DNA of 64,000 nucleotides from positions 62,001 through 126,000 of the forward strand of contig JAIXSA010000156.1 in the NCBI GenBank assembly GCA_027484915.1, read 5' to 3'. Origin of the DNA: Paracoccaceae bacterium (lineage in GTDB: Bacteria > Pseudomonadota > Alphaproteobacteria > Rhodobacterales > Rhodobacteraceae). The number at the start of each line of letters is the position of its first letter. The stretch's first letter is position 1. The notes under the pieces are model-generated. The model made no database searches. It saw only the letters and a program-made list of their open reading frames with translations, and was not told where the DNA came from. A program made the position numbers and the translations under genes. Of the stretch, positions 34,643 to 43,241 are shown in pieces.

Positions 34643-35094
34643 GTGGTATTGCGGGTGGTCAGTCTGTTGGTGGCCCTGCCGGTGACGCTGGCGAATGTCT
34701 ATTGGGCATCGGGGCTGGACGGAAACGTCTCCTACATCGCTTCGCATTCGGATGGGCGGTGCGGCATGATCGGTTGGCTTGGGCCATTGGGGGCAGTATT
34801 GCCCTGGGTTTTTATGGCCCTGTGGATCGGATCGGCGTGGCAGCTGATCTTTCGCAGGACCTTCGGCCTGTCGGCCGCATTGCTGACGCTGCATGTGGCC
34901 CATGTGTGCCTGCTTCTGCTGTTGCTGGTGGTCGGGAACAGCTTCTGTGTCGGCGCAGGCCTGTGGCAGGTCGTTCGCAACCTGTCGGGTTTATGGGCTT
35001 TGTCTTTGCTGTCATGCTTTTGCCGGTGCCGATCCTGGCGCTGCAGCTGTGGACGAGGCGGACGGATGCGTCGCGGAAGGGCGGTGCGCTGTAG
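34643..35094 (+). CDS. Small integral membrane protein with an apparent -1 frameshift at a slippery heptamer
   Basis: An unrecognised protein with several hydrophobic helices (VVSLLVALPVTLANVYW; GWLGPLGAVLPWVFMALWIGSAW; AALLTLHVAHVCLLLLLLVVG). The likely start is the GTG at 34643, seven bases after GGAGGG. The reading frame is convincing up to about 34990. Downstream, coding character (a last helix FMGFVFAVMLLPVPILALQLW and a basic tail ending at TAG 35092-35094) continues in the -1 frame, while the zero frame becomes Cys/Arg-rich nonsense into the neighbouring gene. The switch point is G GGT TTA (34987-34993), in exact register for -1 slippage. A programmed frameshift, a recent mutation or a sequencing error are all possible. 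Confidence 0.6.
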
Positions 35095-35136
35095 CGCACC
35101 CTACGATGTTGGCGGGGAGTCGGGGCGCGCCCCGAC

Positions 35137-36507
35137 CTACGATACGGCGGGAACCTCTGGGGAAAGGAGATCGGCTACGTCGAGGAGGATGTCCTCTCGG
35201 CCGCGGTCGGCGAGGGCCTGGATGCCGATGGGGTGGGTGGCGGTGCGGGTGGTGCTGACCGCGAGGCCGGGGAGGCCCATGAACGGTGGGGCGATCTGCG
35301 GCATTTGCGCCTCGATCACTTTGGCGAAGGCCTCGGGGCTGCTGGTGTCGTAGTGATCGGGGAAGGGGAGGGCGCCTGAGACGGGGGTCAGAAGGACCGG
35401 CCAGTCGGTGAAGAAACCGCGCCAGAGGCGGGCGAGGCGGGCGCGGGACTGGAGTGCGCGCATGAAGCTTTCGAGCGTGGGCGGCGGGGCGAGTTTGGTC
35501 AGTTCGCGGTGGACGAAAGTGGCGTCGGGGTCGGCTTCGCGGGCGATGGCCTCGGTCCCGCCAAGGCCGAATTCGGAGAGCCAGAGGGTGAGTTGCAGCT
35601 CCATCGCTTCGCGGAAGGGGGGGATCGGCGGGGTGCCGATTTCCCAGCCTTGGGATTCGAGGGTCTTGGCGGCCTCGGTGAGGGCCTCTTGGATCGCGGG
35701 GTCGGTTTGCAGGCCGTCGGGGGTGAGCGATAGGGCCGCGCGTTTGGGGTAGGGCGCGGCGGAGTAGGCGGTGTGCCAGGGGTCGCGCGGGTCGGGCTGC
35801 GAGAGGGCCTTAAGGCCGAGGCGGAGGTCGGCGGCGGAGCGGGCGAGGGGGCCGGAGACGGCCATGAGCTGGCCGCCGATCAGCCGGTCGCCTGCGGTGG
35901 CGTTGAAGGCGGGGACGCGGCCAAGTCCGGGGCGGAGGCCGTGGATGCCGCAGGCGTAGGCGGGGTAGCGGATCGATCCGGCGATGTCGGTGCCGTGTCC
36001 GATGGGGCCGAGACCTGCGGCGACGGCCGAGGCGGCCCCGCCGGAGGAGCCGCCGGGCGTGAGGGCGGGGAAGGCGGGGTTTCGCGTCGCGCCGTGCAGG
36101 GAGTTGCGGGTGAACCAGCGCAAGCTGAAGGCGGGGGTGTTGGTGCGGCCGACGATGATTGCGCCCGCACGGGCAAGGTTGGCGACGGGCGGGCTGTCCT
36201 CGGTCGCGATGAGGCCCTGCTGGATGCGGAGGCCGTTCGTCGTGGCGTGACCCTTCTGGTCGATGTTGACCTTCACGGTGACGGGGACGCCGGCGAGGGG
36301 GCCGGGGTCTTCGCCCTGGGCGATGCGGGTGTCGATGGCACGGGCTTCAGTGAGGGCGTCGTCGTCGCGGCGCTGGACGATGGCGTTGAGGCCGGGGTTC
36401 AGCCGGTCAATCCGGGCGAGTGTGGCGCGCGTCGCCTCCTCGGCCGAAAGCTGGCGGGAGCGGATCAGGGCGGCGAGGGCCGTGGCGGTGAGCGTGGCGG
36501 GGTCCAT
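35137..36507 (-). CDS. Amidase-signature family amidase
   Basis: A 456-aa cytoplasmic amidase (GatA-like fold). The Ser-cisSer-Lys triad is visible: Lys in GVPVTVKVNIDQKG, cis-Ser in the Gly/Ser-rich signature GGSSGGAASAVAAG and nucleophile Ser in HGTDIAGSIRYPA. No GatB or GatC gene is adjacent, so it is a stand-alone amidase rather than the glutamyl-tRNA amidotransferase subunit. The start at 36507 (MDPATLTATALAALI, after GGAGG) is chosen over 36627. Substrate is unknown. It is divergent from an amino-acid ABC binding protein, which may hint at an imported amide or peptide derivative. Confidence 0.92.
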   Translation of the reverse strand: MDPATLTATALAALIRSRQLSAEEATRATLARIDRLNPGLNAIVQRRDDDALTEARAIDTRIAQGEDPGPLAGVPVTVKVNIDQKGHATTNGLRIQQGLIATEDSPPVANLARAGAIIVGRTNTPAFSLRWFTRNSLHGATRNPAFPALTPGGSSGGAASAVAAGLGPIGHGTDIAGSIRYPAYACGIHGLRPGLGRVPAFNATAGDRLIGGQLMAVSGPLARSAADLRLGLKALSQPDPRDPWHTAYSAAPYPKRAALSLTPDGLQTDPAIQEALTEAAKTLESQGWEIGTPPIPPFREAMELQLTLWLSEFGLGGTEAIAREADPDATFVHRELTKLAPPPTLESFMRALQSRARLARLWRGFFTDWPVLLTPVSGALPFPDHYDTSSPEAFAKVIEAQMPQIAPPFMGLPGLAVSTTRTATHPIGIQALADRGREDILLDVADLLSPEVPAVS

Positions 36508-36664
36508 AGGGCCTCCTTCCTTTGGGGGAAAGGTGGACCGGAATTCCGGGCAGGGGAAGGGGGGGCGTGCTGGGCCGGGGCGGTGAAGGTCGCCTGCCGC
36601 CTTGCAACGGAAAACCAGCATGTGCATAGTCGTGATTTGATCAATCAGCCCTGGAGACTGACCG

Positions 36665-37450
36665 ATGAAACTGACCGCTGCTGCCCTGCTTGGCCTTGCT
36701 GCCCTGACCCTGCCTGCGATGGCGCAGGACCTGCCGGACCTTGGCGGGAAGGAAGTCGTGGTGGTGACCGAGAATGCCTATCCGCCGCTGCAGTTCCTGG
36801 ACAAGGACGGCGCGGCTGTCGGCTGGGAATACGACGCCATGGCCGAGATCGCCAAGCGGCTGAACATCACGGTGAAGTACGAGAATACCTCGTGGGACGC
36901 GATGATTCCGGCGGTCAGCGAGGGCCAGTATGACATCGGGATGACCGGGATCACCATCAAGGACGAGCGCAAGGAGAAGGTCGATTTCAGCGAGCCCTAC
37001 ATGCGGTCGGAAATGCTGATGATCGTGCGCGGGGATGAGGCGCGGTTCGCCGATGCGGCGTCGTTCGCGGCGAACCCGGAGTTGCTGGTGTCGGCGCAGC
37101 CGGGGACATCTCCGTTCTACGCGGCGATCTACAATATCCTGGACGGCAACGAGGAGAACCCTCGGGTCATCAAGTTCGAGACGTTTGGCGCGGGGCTTGA
37201 GGCGCTGAAGGCGGGCGATGTGGACCTGACGCTGTCGGATTCGACGGCGGCGAACGGCTATGTGACGGCGTCGAACGGCGGGCTGAAGATCATCGGCGAG
37301 CCGCTGGCGTCGGAGGACTTTGGCTTCATCTTCCCGAAGGGGTCGGAGCTGGTGGCGCCGATCAACGCGGCGATTGCGTCGATGAAGGCGGATGGCACGC
37401 TGGATGCGCTGAACCAGAAGTGGTTCGTCGAGTACAAGATGGGCGAATGA
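36665..37450 (+). CDS. Amino-acid ABC transporter substrate-binding protein
   Basis: A 261-aa family 3 solute-binding protein with a signal peptide ([20 protein letters not shown], cleaved before QDLPDL). The polar amino-acid-binding fold shows in [34 protein letters not shown], the ligand loop [24 protein letters not shown] and the late ALNQKWF. It passes its ligand to the permease encoded 35 bases further on, past an RNA hairpin. The start codon follows GGAGACTGACC. Confidence 0.95.
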   Translation: MKLTAAALLGLAALTLPAMAQDLPDLGGKEVVVVTENAYPPLQFLDKDGAAVGWEYDAMAEIAKRLNITVKYENTSWDAMIPAVSEGQYDIGMTGITIKDERKEKVDFSEPYMRSEMLMIVRGDEARFADAASFAANPELLVSAQPGTSPFYAAIYNILDGNEENPRVIKFETFGAGLEALKAGDVDLTLSDSTAANGYVTASNGGLKIIGEPLASEDFGFIFPKGSELVAPINAAIASMKADGTLDALNQKWFVEYKMGE

Positions 37451-37456
37451 GGGGCG

Positions 37457-37479
37457 GCCCCCGGGTCTGATCCGGGGGC
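37457..37479 (+). other. Intercistronic RNA hairpin between amino-acid binding-protein and permease genes
   Basis: An 8-bp GC stem (37457-37464 with 37472-37479) around a 7-base loop GTCTGAT. The sequence GGGTCTGA within it also occurs in the hairpin at 15985-16009, which separates the equivalent genes of the sugar transporter. There is no T-tract, so a transcript-stability or partial attenuation role is likely. Confidence 0.65.
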
Positions 37480-37485
37480 GACCTG

Positions 37486-38280
37486 ATGGCACCCAACGCC
37501 GAACCCGAGAAGGACTTTCCCTGGTGGCTGGTGATCCTTGCGGTCACCGGCCTTTGGCTTTTGTACAAAATGCTGGCGGACCCGTTCTATGCCGGGGCGC
37601 TGGCAGTGCTGTCCAAGGGGCTGGTGGTGACGCTGGCGGTGGCTGGGGTGGCCTATCTGGGGGCCTGCGCCATCGGGCTTGGCCTGGCGGTGATGGGCAT
37701 GTCGCGCCACATGGTCCTGCGTCAGGCAGCGCGACTTTACATCGAGGTGATGCGGGGGGTGCCGATCATTGTCCTGCTCCTCTACGTGGCCTTCGTGTTG
37801 GTGCCGGGCGTGGTCGCCGGGGTGAATGCGCTGGCCGGGGACGAGATCATGCGGACCCGCGATGTGCCACTGTTGTGGCGGGCGGTGCTGGCGCTGATGC
37901 TGGCCTATTCGGCCTTCCTGGCCGAGATCTTCCGGGCGGGGCTGCAGGCGGTGGACAAGGGCCAGATCGAGGCGGCGCAAGCGCTTGGGCTGAACGGCTG
38001 GCAGAGGTTCCGGCATGTTCGATTTCCACAAGCCTTTCGCCTGATCCTGCCGCCCTTGGGCAATGATTTTGTGGCAATGGTGAAAGACAGCTCGCTTGTC
38101 GCGGTCCTTGGGATTTCTGATGTGGCGCAGTTGGCCAAGGTCACGGCGGCGGGAAACTTCCGGTATTTCGAGACCTACAACGTGGCGGCTTTCCTGTATC
38201 TGGTGATGACCATCGGGCTGTCGCTCGTGCTGCGGCGGTTCGAGGCGCGGATGCGGTCGCGGGGGCGGGACGGCAGCTAA
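37486..38280 (+). CDS. Amino-acid ABC transporter permease (HisM/GlnP type)
   Basis: A 264-aa inner-membrane permease of the polar amino-acid family. It has a short cytoplasmic start (MAPNAEPEKDFPWW), about five membrane helices, the EVMRGVPIIVLLLYVAFVL region and the conserved cytoplasmic EAA loop IEAAQALGLNGWQRFRHVRFPQAFRLILPPLGN. These permeases often work as homodimers with one ATPase. No ATPase gene follows, so it must share one encoded elsewhere or be an incomplete operon. Confidence 0.93.
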   Translation: MAPNAEPEKDFPWWLVILAVTGLWLLYKMLADPFYAGALAVLSKGLVVTLAVAGVAYLGACAIGLGLAVMGMSRHMVLRQAARLYIEVMRGVPIIVLLLYVAFVLVPGVVAGVNALAGDEIMRTRDVPLLWRAVLALMLAYSAFLAEIFRAGLQAVDKGQIEAAQALGLNGWQRFRHVRFPQAFRLILPPLGNDFVAMVKDSSLVAVLGISDVAQLAKVTAAGNFRYFETYNVAAFLYLVMTIGLSLVLRRFEARMRSRGRDGS

Positions 38281-38400
38281 ACGGAGCGGCATGCGCCGCA
38301 AGGCTTTTGTCTCGTCGTCGGGCTTGCGCCTCCTCCTCGGTCGTTGGGGGCGCTTCGCCCCCCAAACCCCCAGAGGATATTTGGACAAATGTGAAAGGGC
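38281..38400 (+). repeat. Dispersed GGATATTT element, copy D
   Basis: After the permease stop: GGCATGCGCCGCAAGGCTTTTGTCTCG, as in copies A and C, then a GGGGCG-CTT-CGCCCC hairpin within GGGGGCGCTTCGCCCCCC (38346-38363), then CCCCCAGAGGATATTTGGAC with GGATATTTGG at 38375-38384 and a AAATGTGAAAGGG tail. The 18-base hairpin is identical in copy E at 46656-46673. Confidence 0.7.
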
Positions 38401-38455
38401 ATGGGTGGACCTTGGTTCTGGCCGGGCCTAGCCTTCCTGCAAAAGGAGATCAGCG

Positions 38456-40465
38456 ATGAACGTGCTTTTGGAGAAATGGGATACCCCGTTCGGCCTGCCG
38501 CCCGTTGCGGAGATCCGCGATGAGGATTTCGGGCCGGCGTTCGACGAGGCCCTGGCGCGGGCGCGGGCGAATATCCTGGCGATTGCCGAGGGGCCTGCGG
38601 TGGATTTAGCCGGGGTGATCGAGGCACTGGAACTGGCGGAGGGCGATCTCGACCGGGTGTCGGGGGTGTTCTACAATCTGGCGGGGGCCGACAGCAGCGA
38701 GGCGCGGGAGGCGCTGATGCGGGAGTTGGCGCCGAAGATGTCGGCCTTTTCCAGCGAGGTCACCAACAACAAGGCGCTTTTCGCCAAGATCGAGGCGCTT
38801 TGGCAGGGACGTGAAGGCCTGGGGCTGACGGCAGAGCAACTGCGGGTCCTGGACCTGTATCGCCGGATGTTCGTGCGGTCGGGTGCGGCGCTGGAAGGGG
38901 CGGCGGCAGAGCGGCTGACGGCGGTCAAGGCGCGGCTCGCGGTGCTGGGGACGCAGTTTTCGCAGAACCTGCTGGCGGATGAACGGGCCTGGTCGATGGA
39001 CTTGCCGGAGGCCGATCTGGCCGCGCTGCCGGGGTTCGTGCAGGACGCCGCCCGCGCGGCGGGGAACGAGAAGGGCACGGGTCCGGTGGTGACGCTGAAC
39101 CGCAGCCTCATCGTGCCGTTCCTGCAGTTTTCGCCCAACCGGTCTTTGCGGGAGAAGGCCTATGAGGCCTGGGTCGCGCGGGGTGCCAATGGGGGCGAGA
39201 CCGACAACCGTGCCATTGCGGCCGAGATTCTTGCGCTGCGGCATGAGCGGGCGCAGCTTCTGGGCTATGCGGATTTCGCGGCCTTCAAGCTTGAGCCGGA
39301 GATGGCGAAAACTCCGGATGCGGTGCGCGATCTGTTGATGCGGGTCTGGGAGCCGGCGCGGGCCAAGGCGCTGGCGGATGAGGGCATTCTTGAAGGAATG
39401 CTGCGCGCGGACGGGTTTGCGGGGCCGCTGGAGCCCTGGGATTGGCGCTACTACAGCGAGAAGCGGCGCAAGGCCGAGCATGATCTGGATGAGGCCGCGC
39501 TGAAGCCCTACCTGTCGCTGGACGCGATGCTGGGGGCGATGTTCGATTGCTCGACGCGGCTTTTCGGGCTGGAATTCCGGGAGATCGCGGGGCCGTTCTA
39601 TCACCCGGACGTGCGGGGGTGGGAGGTCACGCGCAAGGGCGAGCATGTGGCGGTGTTCCTGGGCGACTACTTCGCGCGCGGGTCAAAGCGGTCGGGGGCA
39701 TGGTGTTCGGCGATGCGGTCGCAGCGCAAGCTTGGCGGCGAGCAGCGGCCCATCGTCGTGAACGTCTGCAACTTTGCCAAGGGCGACCCGTGCCTGCTGT
39801 CCTATGACGACGCGCGGACCTTGTTCCACGAGTTCGGTCATGCGCTGCACCAGATGCTGTCGGACGTGACCTATGGGTTCATCAGCGGCACCTCGGTCGC
39901 GCGGGACTTCGTGGAGTTGCCGAGCCAGCTTTACGAGCATTGGCTGGAGGTGCCGGCGGTGCTGGAGGCCCATGCGCGGCATCACGCGACCGGCGCGCCG
40001 ATGCCAGCCGACATGCTGAAGCGGCTGCTGGATGCCGGGACCTATGACCAGGGTTTTGCCACGGTGGAGTTCGTGGCCAGCGCGATCGTGGACCTGGAGT
40101 TCCATACCGGAAGCCCCCCTGCAGACCCGATGCAGAAGCAGGCCGAGGTGCTGGAAGGTCTGGGGATGCCGCGGGCGATCCGGATGCGCCATGCGACGCC
40201 CCATTTTGCGCATGTGTTCAGCGGCGACGGCTATTCGGCGGGCTACTACAGCTACAGGTGGTCCGAGGTGATGGACGCCGATGCCTTCGCGGCCTTCGAG
40301 GAGGCGGGCGATGCCTTCGACCCGGAAACTGCGGGGCGGCTGGAGCGTTTCATCCTGTCTGCGGGCGGGTCCGAGGAGGCAGAGGCGCTGTATCTGAAGT
40401 TCCGCGGCAAGATGCCGGGGGTGGAGGCGCTGCTGAAGGGTCGGGGCCTGTTGGACGCGGCCTGA
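38456..40465 (+). CDS. M3-family metallopeptidase (oligopeptidase A / dipeptidyl carboxypeptidase type)
   Basis: A 669-aa zinc peptidase without a signal peptide, so cytoplasmic. The gluzincin motif HEFGHALHQ is present with the third ligand Glu expected in the following helix (DFVELPSQLYEHWLE). N-terminal features match PrlC/Dcp (MNVLLEKWDTPFGLPPVAEIRDEDFGPAFDEALARA), and the late HVFSGDGYSAGYYSYRWSEVMDADAFAAF contains the conserved substrate-binding His/Tyr region. It degrades short peptides. An AAAGGAG site precedes the ATG. The mgtC-like gene follows 10 bases later. Confidence 0.95.
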   Translation: MNVLLEKWDTPFGLPPVAEIRDEDFGPAFDEALARARANILAIAEGPAVDLAGVIEALELAEGDLDRVSGVFYNLAGADSSEAREALMRELAPKMSAFSSEVTNNKALFAKIEALWQGREGLGLTAEQLRVLDLYRRMFVRSGAALEGAAAERLTAVKARLAVLGTQFSQNLLADERAWSMDLPEADLAALPGFVQDAARAAGNEKGTGPVVTLNRSLIVPFLQFSPNRSLREKAYEAWVARGANGGETDNRAIAAEILALRHERAQLLGYADFAAFKLEPEMAKTPDAVRDLLMRVWEPARAKALADEGILEGMLRADGFAGPLEPWDWRYYSEKRRKAEHDLDEAALKPYLSLDAMLGAMFDCSTRLFGLEFREIAGPFYHPDVRGWEVTRKGEHVAVFLGDYFARGSKRSGAWCSAMRSQRKLGGEQRPIVVNVCNFAKGDPCLLSYDDARTLFHEFGHALHQMLSDVTYGFISGTSVARDFVELPSQLYEHWLEVPAVLEAHARHHATGAPMPADMLKRLLDAGTYDQGFATVEFVASAIVDLEFHTGSPPADPMQKQAEVLEGLGMPRAIRMRHATPHFAHVFSGDGYSAGYYSYRWSEVMDADAFAAFEEAGDAFDPETAGRLERFILSAGGSEEAEALYLKFRGKMPGVEALLKGRGLLDAA

Positions 40466-40475
40466 GGAGGGCGGG

Positions 40476-40940
40476 ATGGAGCTGTTTCAGAGCTGGAACA
40501 CCGAGGAGGCGCTGTCACATCTGGTGGCGCTGGCGGTGGCTTATTTCCTTGCACTGCCCATCGGCTGGAACCGCGAGAAGGAGGAGCGCAGCGCCGGGGT
40601 GCGCACGTTCCCTCTGGTCGCAATGGCGGCCTGCGGCTTCGTGATGATTGCCATCGAGGTGCTGGGGATCGATTCCGATGGCCAGGCGCGCATCCTGGAG
40701 GGGCTGATGACTGGGATCGGTTTCATTGGCGGTGGGGCGATCCTGAAGCAGGGGGATCGGGCGACCGGGACGGCGACGGCTGCCAGCCTCTGGGCGACGG
40801 GGGCCATCGGCGCGGCGGTCGGCTATGGCCAGTTGGACATCGCGGTGATCCTGAGTGTGGTGACCTTCCTGACGCTGACCCTGCTGGCGCCGCTCCGAAA
40901 GGTCGTGGAAGAGCGGGTGCGCGACCAGGACGCGACCTAG
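40476..40940 (+). CDS. MgtC/SapB-family membrane protein
   Basis: A 154-aa protein with about four transmembrane helices. Conserved MgtC features are visible: LPIGWNREKEERSAGVRTFPLVAMAAC (the first loop with RxxxGxRT) and LEGLMTGIGFIGGGAILKQGDRATGTATAASLWATGAIGAAVG. In pathogens MgtC affects F-ATPase and growth in low Mg2+; in free-living bacteria the role is less clear. It starts 10 bases after the peptidase gene with a GAGGAGGG ribosome site, and its end overlaps the convergent regulator gene by four bases. Confidence 0.93.
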   Translation: MELFQSWNTEEALSHLVALAVAYFLALPIGWNREKEERSAGVRTFPLVAMAACGFVMIAIEVLGIDSDGQARILEGLMTGIGFIGGGAILKQGDRATGTATAASLWATGAIGAAVGYGQLDIAVILSVVTFLTLTLLAPLRKVVEERVRDQDAT

Positions 40941-41896
40941 CGTCGAAGCGCCCCTGGAGGCTGGCCGAAGCGGGCACGGAAGGCGCGGGAGAGGGTCGAG
41001 GGGCTGGAAAAGCCGGTGCGGAGTGCGACCTCGGCGATGGGGTGGCGGGTGTCGGTCAGCATCCGGCGCGCAGCCTGCAGGCGCAGGTCAAGCGCATGGG
41101 CGGCGGGCGTGGTGCCAAGGGCCGTCCGGAACAGGGCCTCCAGGCGGCGGGGAGAAAGGCCGACGGCCTTTGCGGTCGCCGAGGCGGGTTCCGGGCCGTC
41201 GATCCGGGCCTCCATCCGCGCCAGCGCCTGGGCGACGCGCGGGTCCAGCGCGGGGTCCTGACCTTGCGCGATCTGCGGTTCTTGGCCGTGGCGGACCGTG
41301 GCAAGGAAGCTGGCGGCGACCTGCCGCGAGAGGGCCGCGCCGTGGCGGGCGCGGATCAGGTGGAGCATGAAGTCCTGCGCCGGGGCCGCACCCGAGATCG
41401 TCACGCGGTTGCGGTCGATCACGAAGCGGTCGGGGACGACGTCGATCTCGGGGTGGGCGGCGGCGAGGTCCTCGAGGTCTTCCCCATGCACGGTGGCGCG
41501 GTGACCGTCGAGAAGGCCCGCGCGGGCGAGGACCCAGGGGGCCGCGTCGATGCCCCCCACGAGCTGGAAGCGGGGCGCGATGCGGCGAAGGTCGCGGATC
41601 AGGGGGCGGGTGGCGACCTCGGCGAGGCGGTAGCCGGCGATGACGATCAGGGCGTCGGCGCCGGTGGCGTGGGAGAGGGGGCCGGAGGAGGGAAGCTCGA
41701 TGCCGCAGGTCAGGGGGACAGGGGTCCCGTCGGGCGAGACGACGCGCCAGCGGTAGGCCTCATGTCCGAGCTGGCGGTTCGCGTTGCGGAGGGGGTCGAG
41801 GGCAGAGGCGACTTCCAGGATGGACGCCTGAGGCAGGACGAGGAGCGCGATGGTCAGGGGATCGCGCGCGGGCTGAAAGATGGCATTTTCCGTCAT
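40937..41896 (-). CDS. cdhR: GlxA-family AraC-type activator, probable carnitine regulator CdhR
   Basis: A 319-aa regulator with an N-terminal DJ-1/PfpI (glutamine-amidotransferase-like) sensor domain (LTIALLVLPQASILEVASALDPLRNANR; DALIVIAGYRLAEV) and a C-terminal AraC DNA-binding domain (AKAVGLSPRRLEALFRTALGTTPAAHALDLRLQAARRML; IAEVALRTGFSSPSTLSRAFRARFG). The start at 41896 is used because the upstream frame overlaps the divergent gene. In Pseudomonas aeruginosa the same type of regulator, CdhR, activates L-carnitine catabolism genes, and the divergent genes here fit exactly that pathway. Confidence in the family is high, in the specific role moderate. Confidence 0.85.
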   Translation of the reverse strand: MTENAIFQPARDPLTIALLVLPQASILEVASALDPLRNANRQLGHEAYRWRVVSPDGTPVPLTCGIELPSSGPLSHATGADALIVIAGYRLAEVATRPLIRDLRRIAPRFQLVGGIDAAPWVLARAGLLDGHRATVHGEDLEDLAAAHPEIDVVPDRFVIDRNRVTISGAAPAQDFMLHLIRARHGAALSRQVAASFLATVRHGQEPQIAQGQDPALDPRVAQALARMEARIDGPEPASATAKAVGLSPRRLEALFRTALGTTPAAHALDLRLQAARRMLTDTRHPIAEVALRTGFSSPSTLSRAFRARFGQPPGALRR

Positions 41897-41969
41897 GCAG
41901 ATTTCGTAAAGCGCAAAGCGTGGGCTGGCAAGCGGGCTATGGTGGGGCAAAGCCTTTGGAGGGATCGCC

Positions 41970-42884
41970 ATGCCGCTGAACATGAACAAGGAAGTCTTCA
42001 TCACCTGCGCGGTGACCGGTTCCGGCGGCACGCAGGACCGCTCGCCCCATGTGCCGCGGTCGCCCAAGCAGATCGCTGACAGCGCCATTGCGGCGGCGAA
42101 GGCCGGGGCGGCGGTGGTGCATTGCCATGTGCGCGATCCTGAGACGGGGAAGCCGTCGCGCAAGCTGGAGTATTACCGCGAGGTGACGGATCGGATTCGG
42201 GATTCGGATACCGACGTGGTGTTGAACCTGACCGCCGGGATGGGCGGGGACATGTATTTCGACGGCACCGAGAAGATGACCGAGATGGCCGCGATCTCGG
42301 ACATGTGCGGGGCCGAGGAGCGGGTGGCGCATATCGTCGAGGGCCGCCCGGAGATCTGCACGCTGGACTGCGGCACGATGAACTTCAACGAGGCCGACTA
42401 CGTGATGGTCAACACCCCCGGCATGCTGCGCGATATGGCGCGGCGGATGACGGCGGCGGGGGTGCGGATCGAGATCGAGGCGTTTGATACCGGGCATCTG
42501 TGGCTGGCCAAACAGCTGCATTCCGAGGGCGTGATCCCGGACCCGGTGCTGGTGCAGCTGTGCATGGGGGTTCCGTGGGGGGCCCCGGACGACCTCAACA
42601 CTTTCATGGCGATGGTGAACAACGTGCCGCAAGGCTGGCATTTCAGCGCCTTTGCGCTGGGCCGGAACGAGATGGCCTATGTCGCCGCCGCCACCATCGC
42701 CGGGGGCAACGTGCGGGTGGGGCTGGAGGACAACCTCTGGCTGGAGAAGGGCGTTCTGGCGACCAACGCCCAGTTGGTGGAACGTGCGGCGACCATCGTC
42801 GAAAACCTTGGCGCGCGGGTGATCACTCCGGCAGAGGTACGGGCCAAGCTGAAGCTGGAGAAGCGGGCACCACTGGCGAAGTGA
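41970..42884 (+). CDS. cdhC: BKACE-family beta-keto acid cleavage enzyme, probable dehydrocarnitine cleavage enzyme
   Basis: A 304-aa TIM-barrel enzyme of the former DUF849 family. Hallmarks: ITCAVTGSGGT at the N-terminus, the metal motif AAVVHCHVRDPETGKPS, DVVLNLTAGMGG, and VRVGLEDNLWLEKG near the C-terminus. BKACE enzymes condense a beta-keto acid with acetyl-CoA; with 3-dehydrocarnitine they give acetoacetate and betainyl-CoA. The next enzyme gene is a carnitine dehydrogenase-thioesterase fusion, which makes dehydrocarnitine the natural substrate. A GGAGGGATCGCC site precedes the ATG. It is the first gene of a plus-strand operon divergent from cdhR. Confidence 0.9.
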   Translation: MPLNMNKEVFITCAVTGSGGTQDRSPHVPRSPKQIADSAIAAAKAGAAVVHCHVRDPETGKPSRKLEYYREVTDRIRDSDTDVVLNLTAGMGGDMYFDGTEKMTEMAAISDMCGAEERVAHIVEGRPEICTLDCGTMNFNEADYVMVNTPGMLRDMARRMTAAGVRIEIEAFDTGHLWLAKQLHSEGVIPDPVLVQLCMGVPWGAPDDLNTFMAMVNNVPQGWHFSAFALGRNEMAYVAAATIAGGNVRVGLEDNLWLEKGVLATNAQLVERAATIVENLGARVITPAEVRAKLKLEKRAPLAK

Positions 42885-42907
42885 TCCTTGGGCACGGAAG
42901 GGACCTG

Positions 42908-43213
42908 ATGCGCGTGGCGCGCTCTAGTGCGGGGATCGGACTGGCGGTTGGGCTTGGCCTGTCTTTGGCCGCCTGCGTGCCAAGGGACCCGCTTTGGGTC
43001 ACGCCTGCCGGGGTGTCGCTGGGGCAAATCGACTGCACCAGCCCGGCGCCGCTTGACGGCGGCAAGCGCGCGGAGGTGTGCCTTGCGCGGGTGATCGACG
43101 AGACGCCGGGCGAGATCGCGCGCTGCGAAATGGACGGCGGCAGCCTGGGGCCGATCTCGCCCGTCGACAAGCGTTTTGCCTGCACCTACCGCAAGCCGGC
43201 CGATGCGGGATGA
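42908..43213 (+). CDS. Small lipoprotein in the carnitine cluster
   Basis: A 101-aa predicted lipoprotein. MRVARSSAGIGLAVGLGLSL is followed by the lipobox LAAC with Cys at about residue 23. The mature part is small, with several Cys (IDCTSPAP, VCLARV, RCEMDGG, FACTYR) that could form disulfides in the periplasm. No family is recognised. It is inserted between two carnitine pathway genes with short gaps (23 bases before), so it is probably co-expressed; what it adds to the pathway is unknown. Confidence 0.75.
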   Translation: MRVARSSAGIGLAVGLGLSLAACVPRDPLWVTPAGVSLGQIDCTSPAPLDGGKRAEVCLARVIDETPGEIARCEMDGGSLGPISPVDKRFACTYRKPADAG

Positions 43214-43241
43214 GAAGATGAAAAACGACAGGGACGGACAG

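Noticed and set aside
35137-36507. Amidase as GatA of the tRNA amidotransferase
   Set aside because: No gatB or gatC nearby, and the sequence is the shorter stand-alone amidase type.
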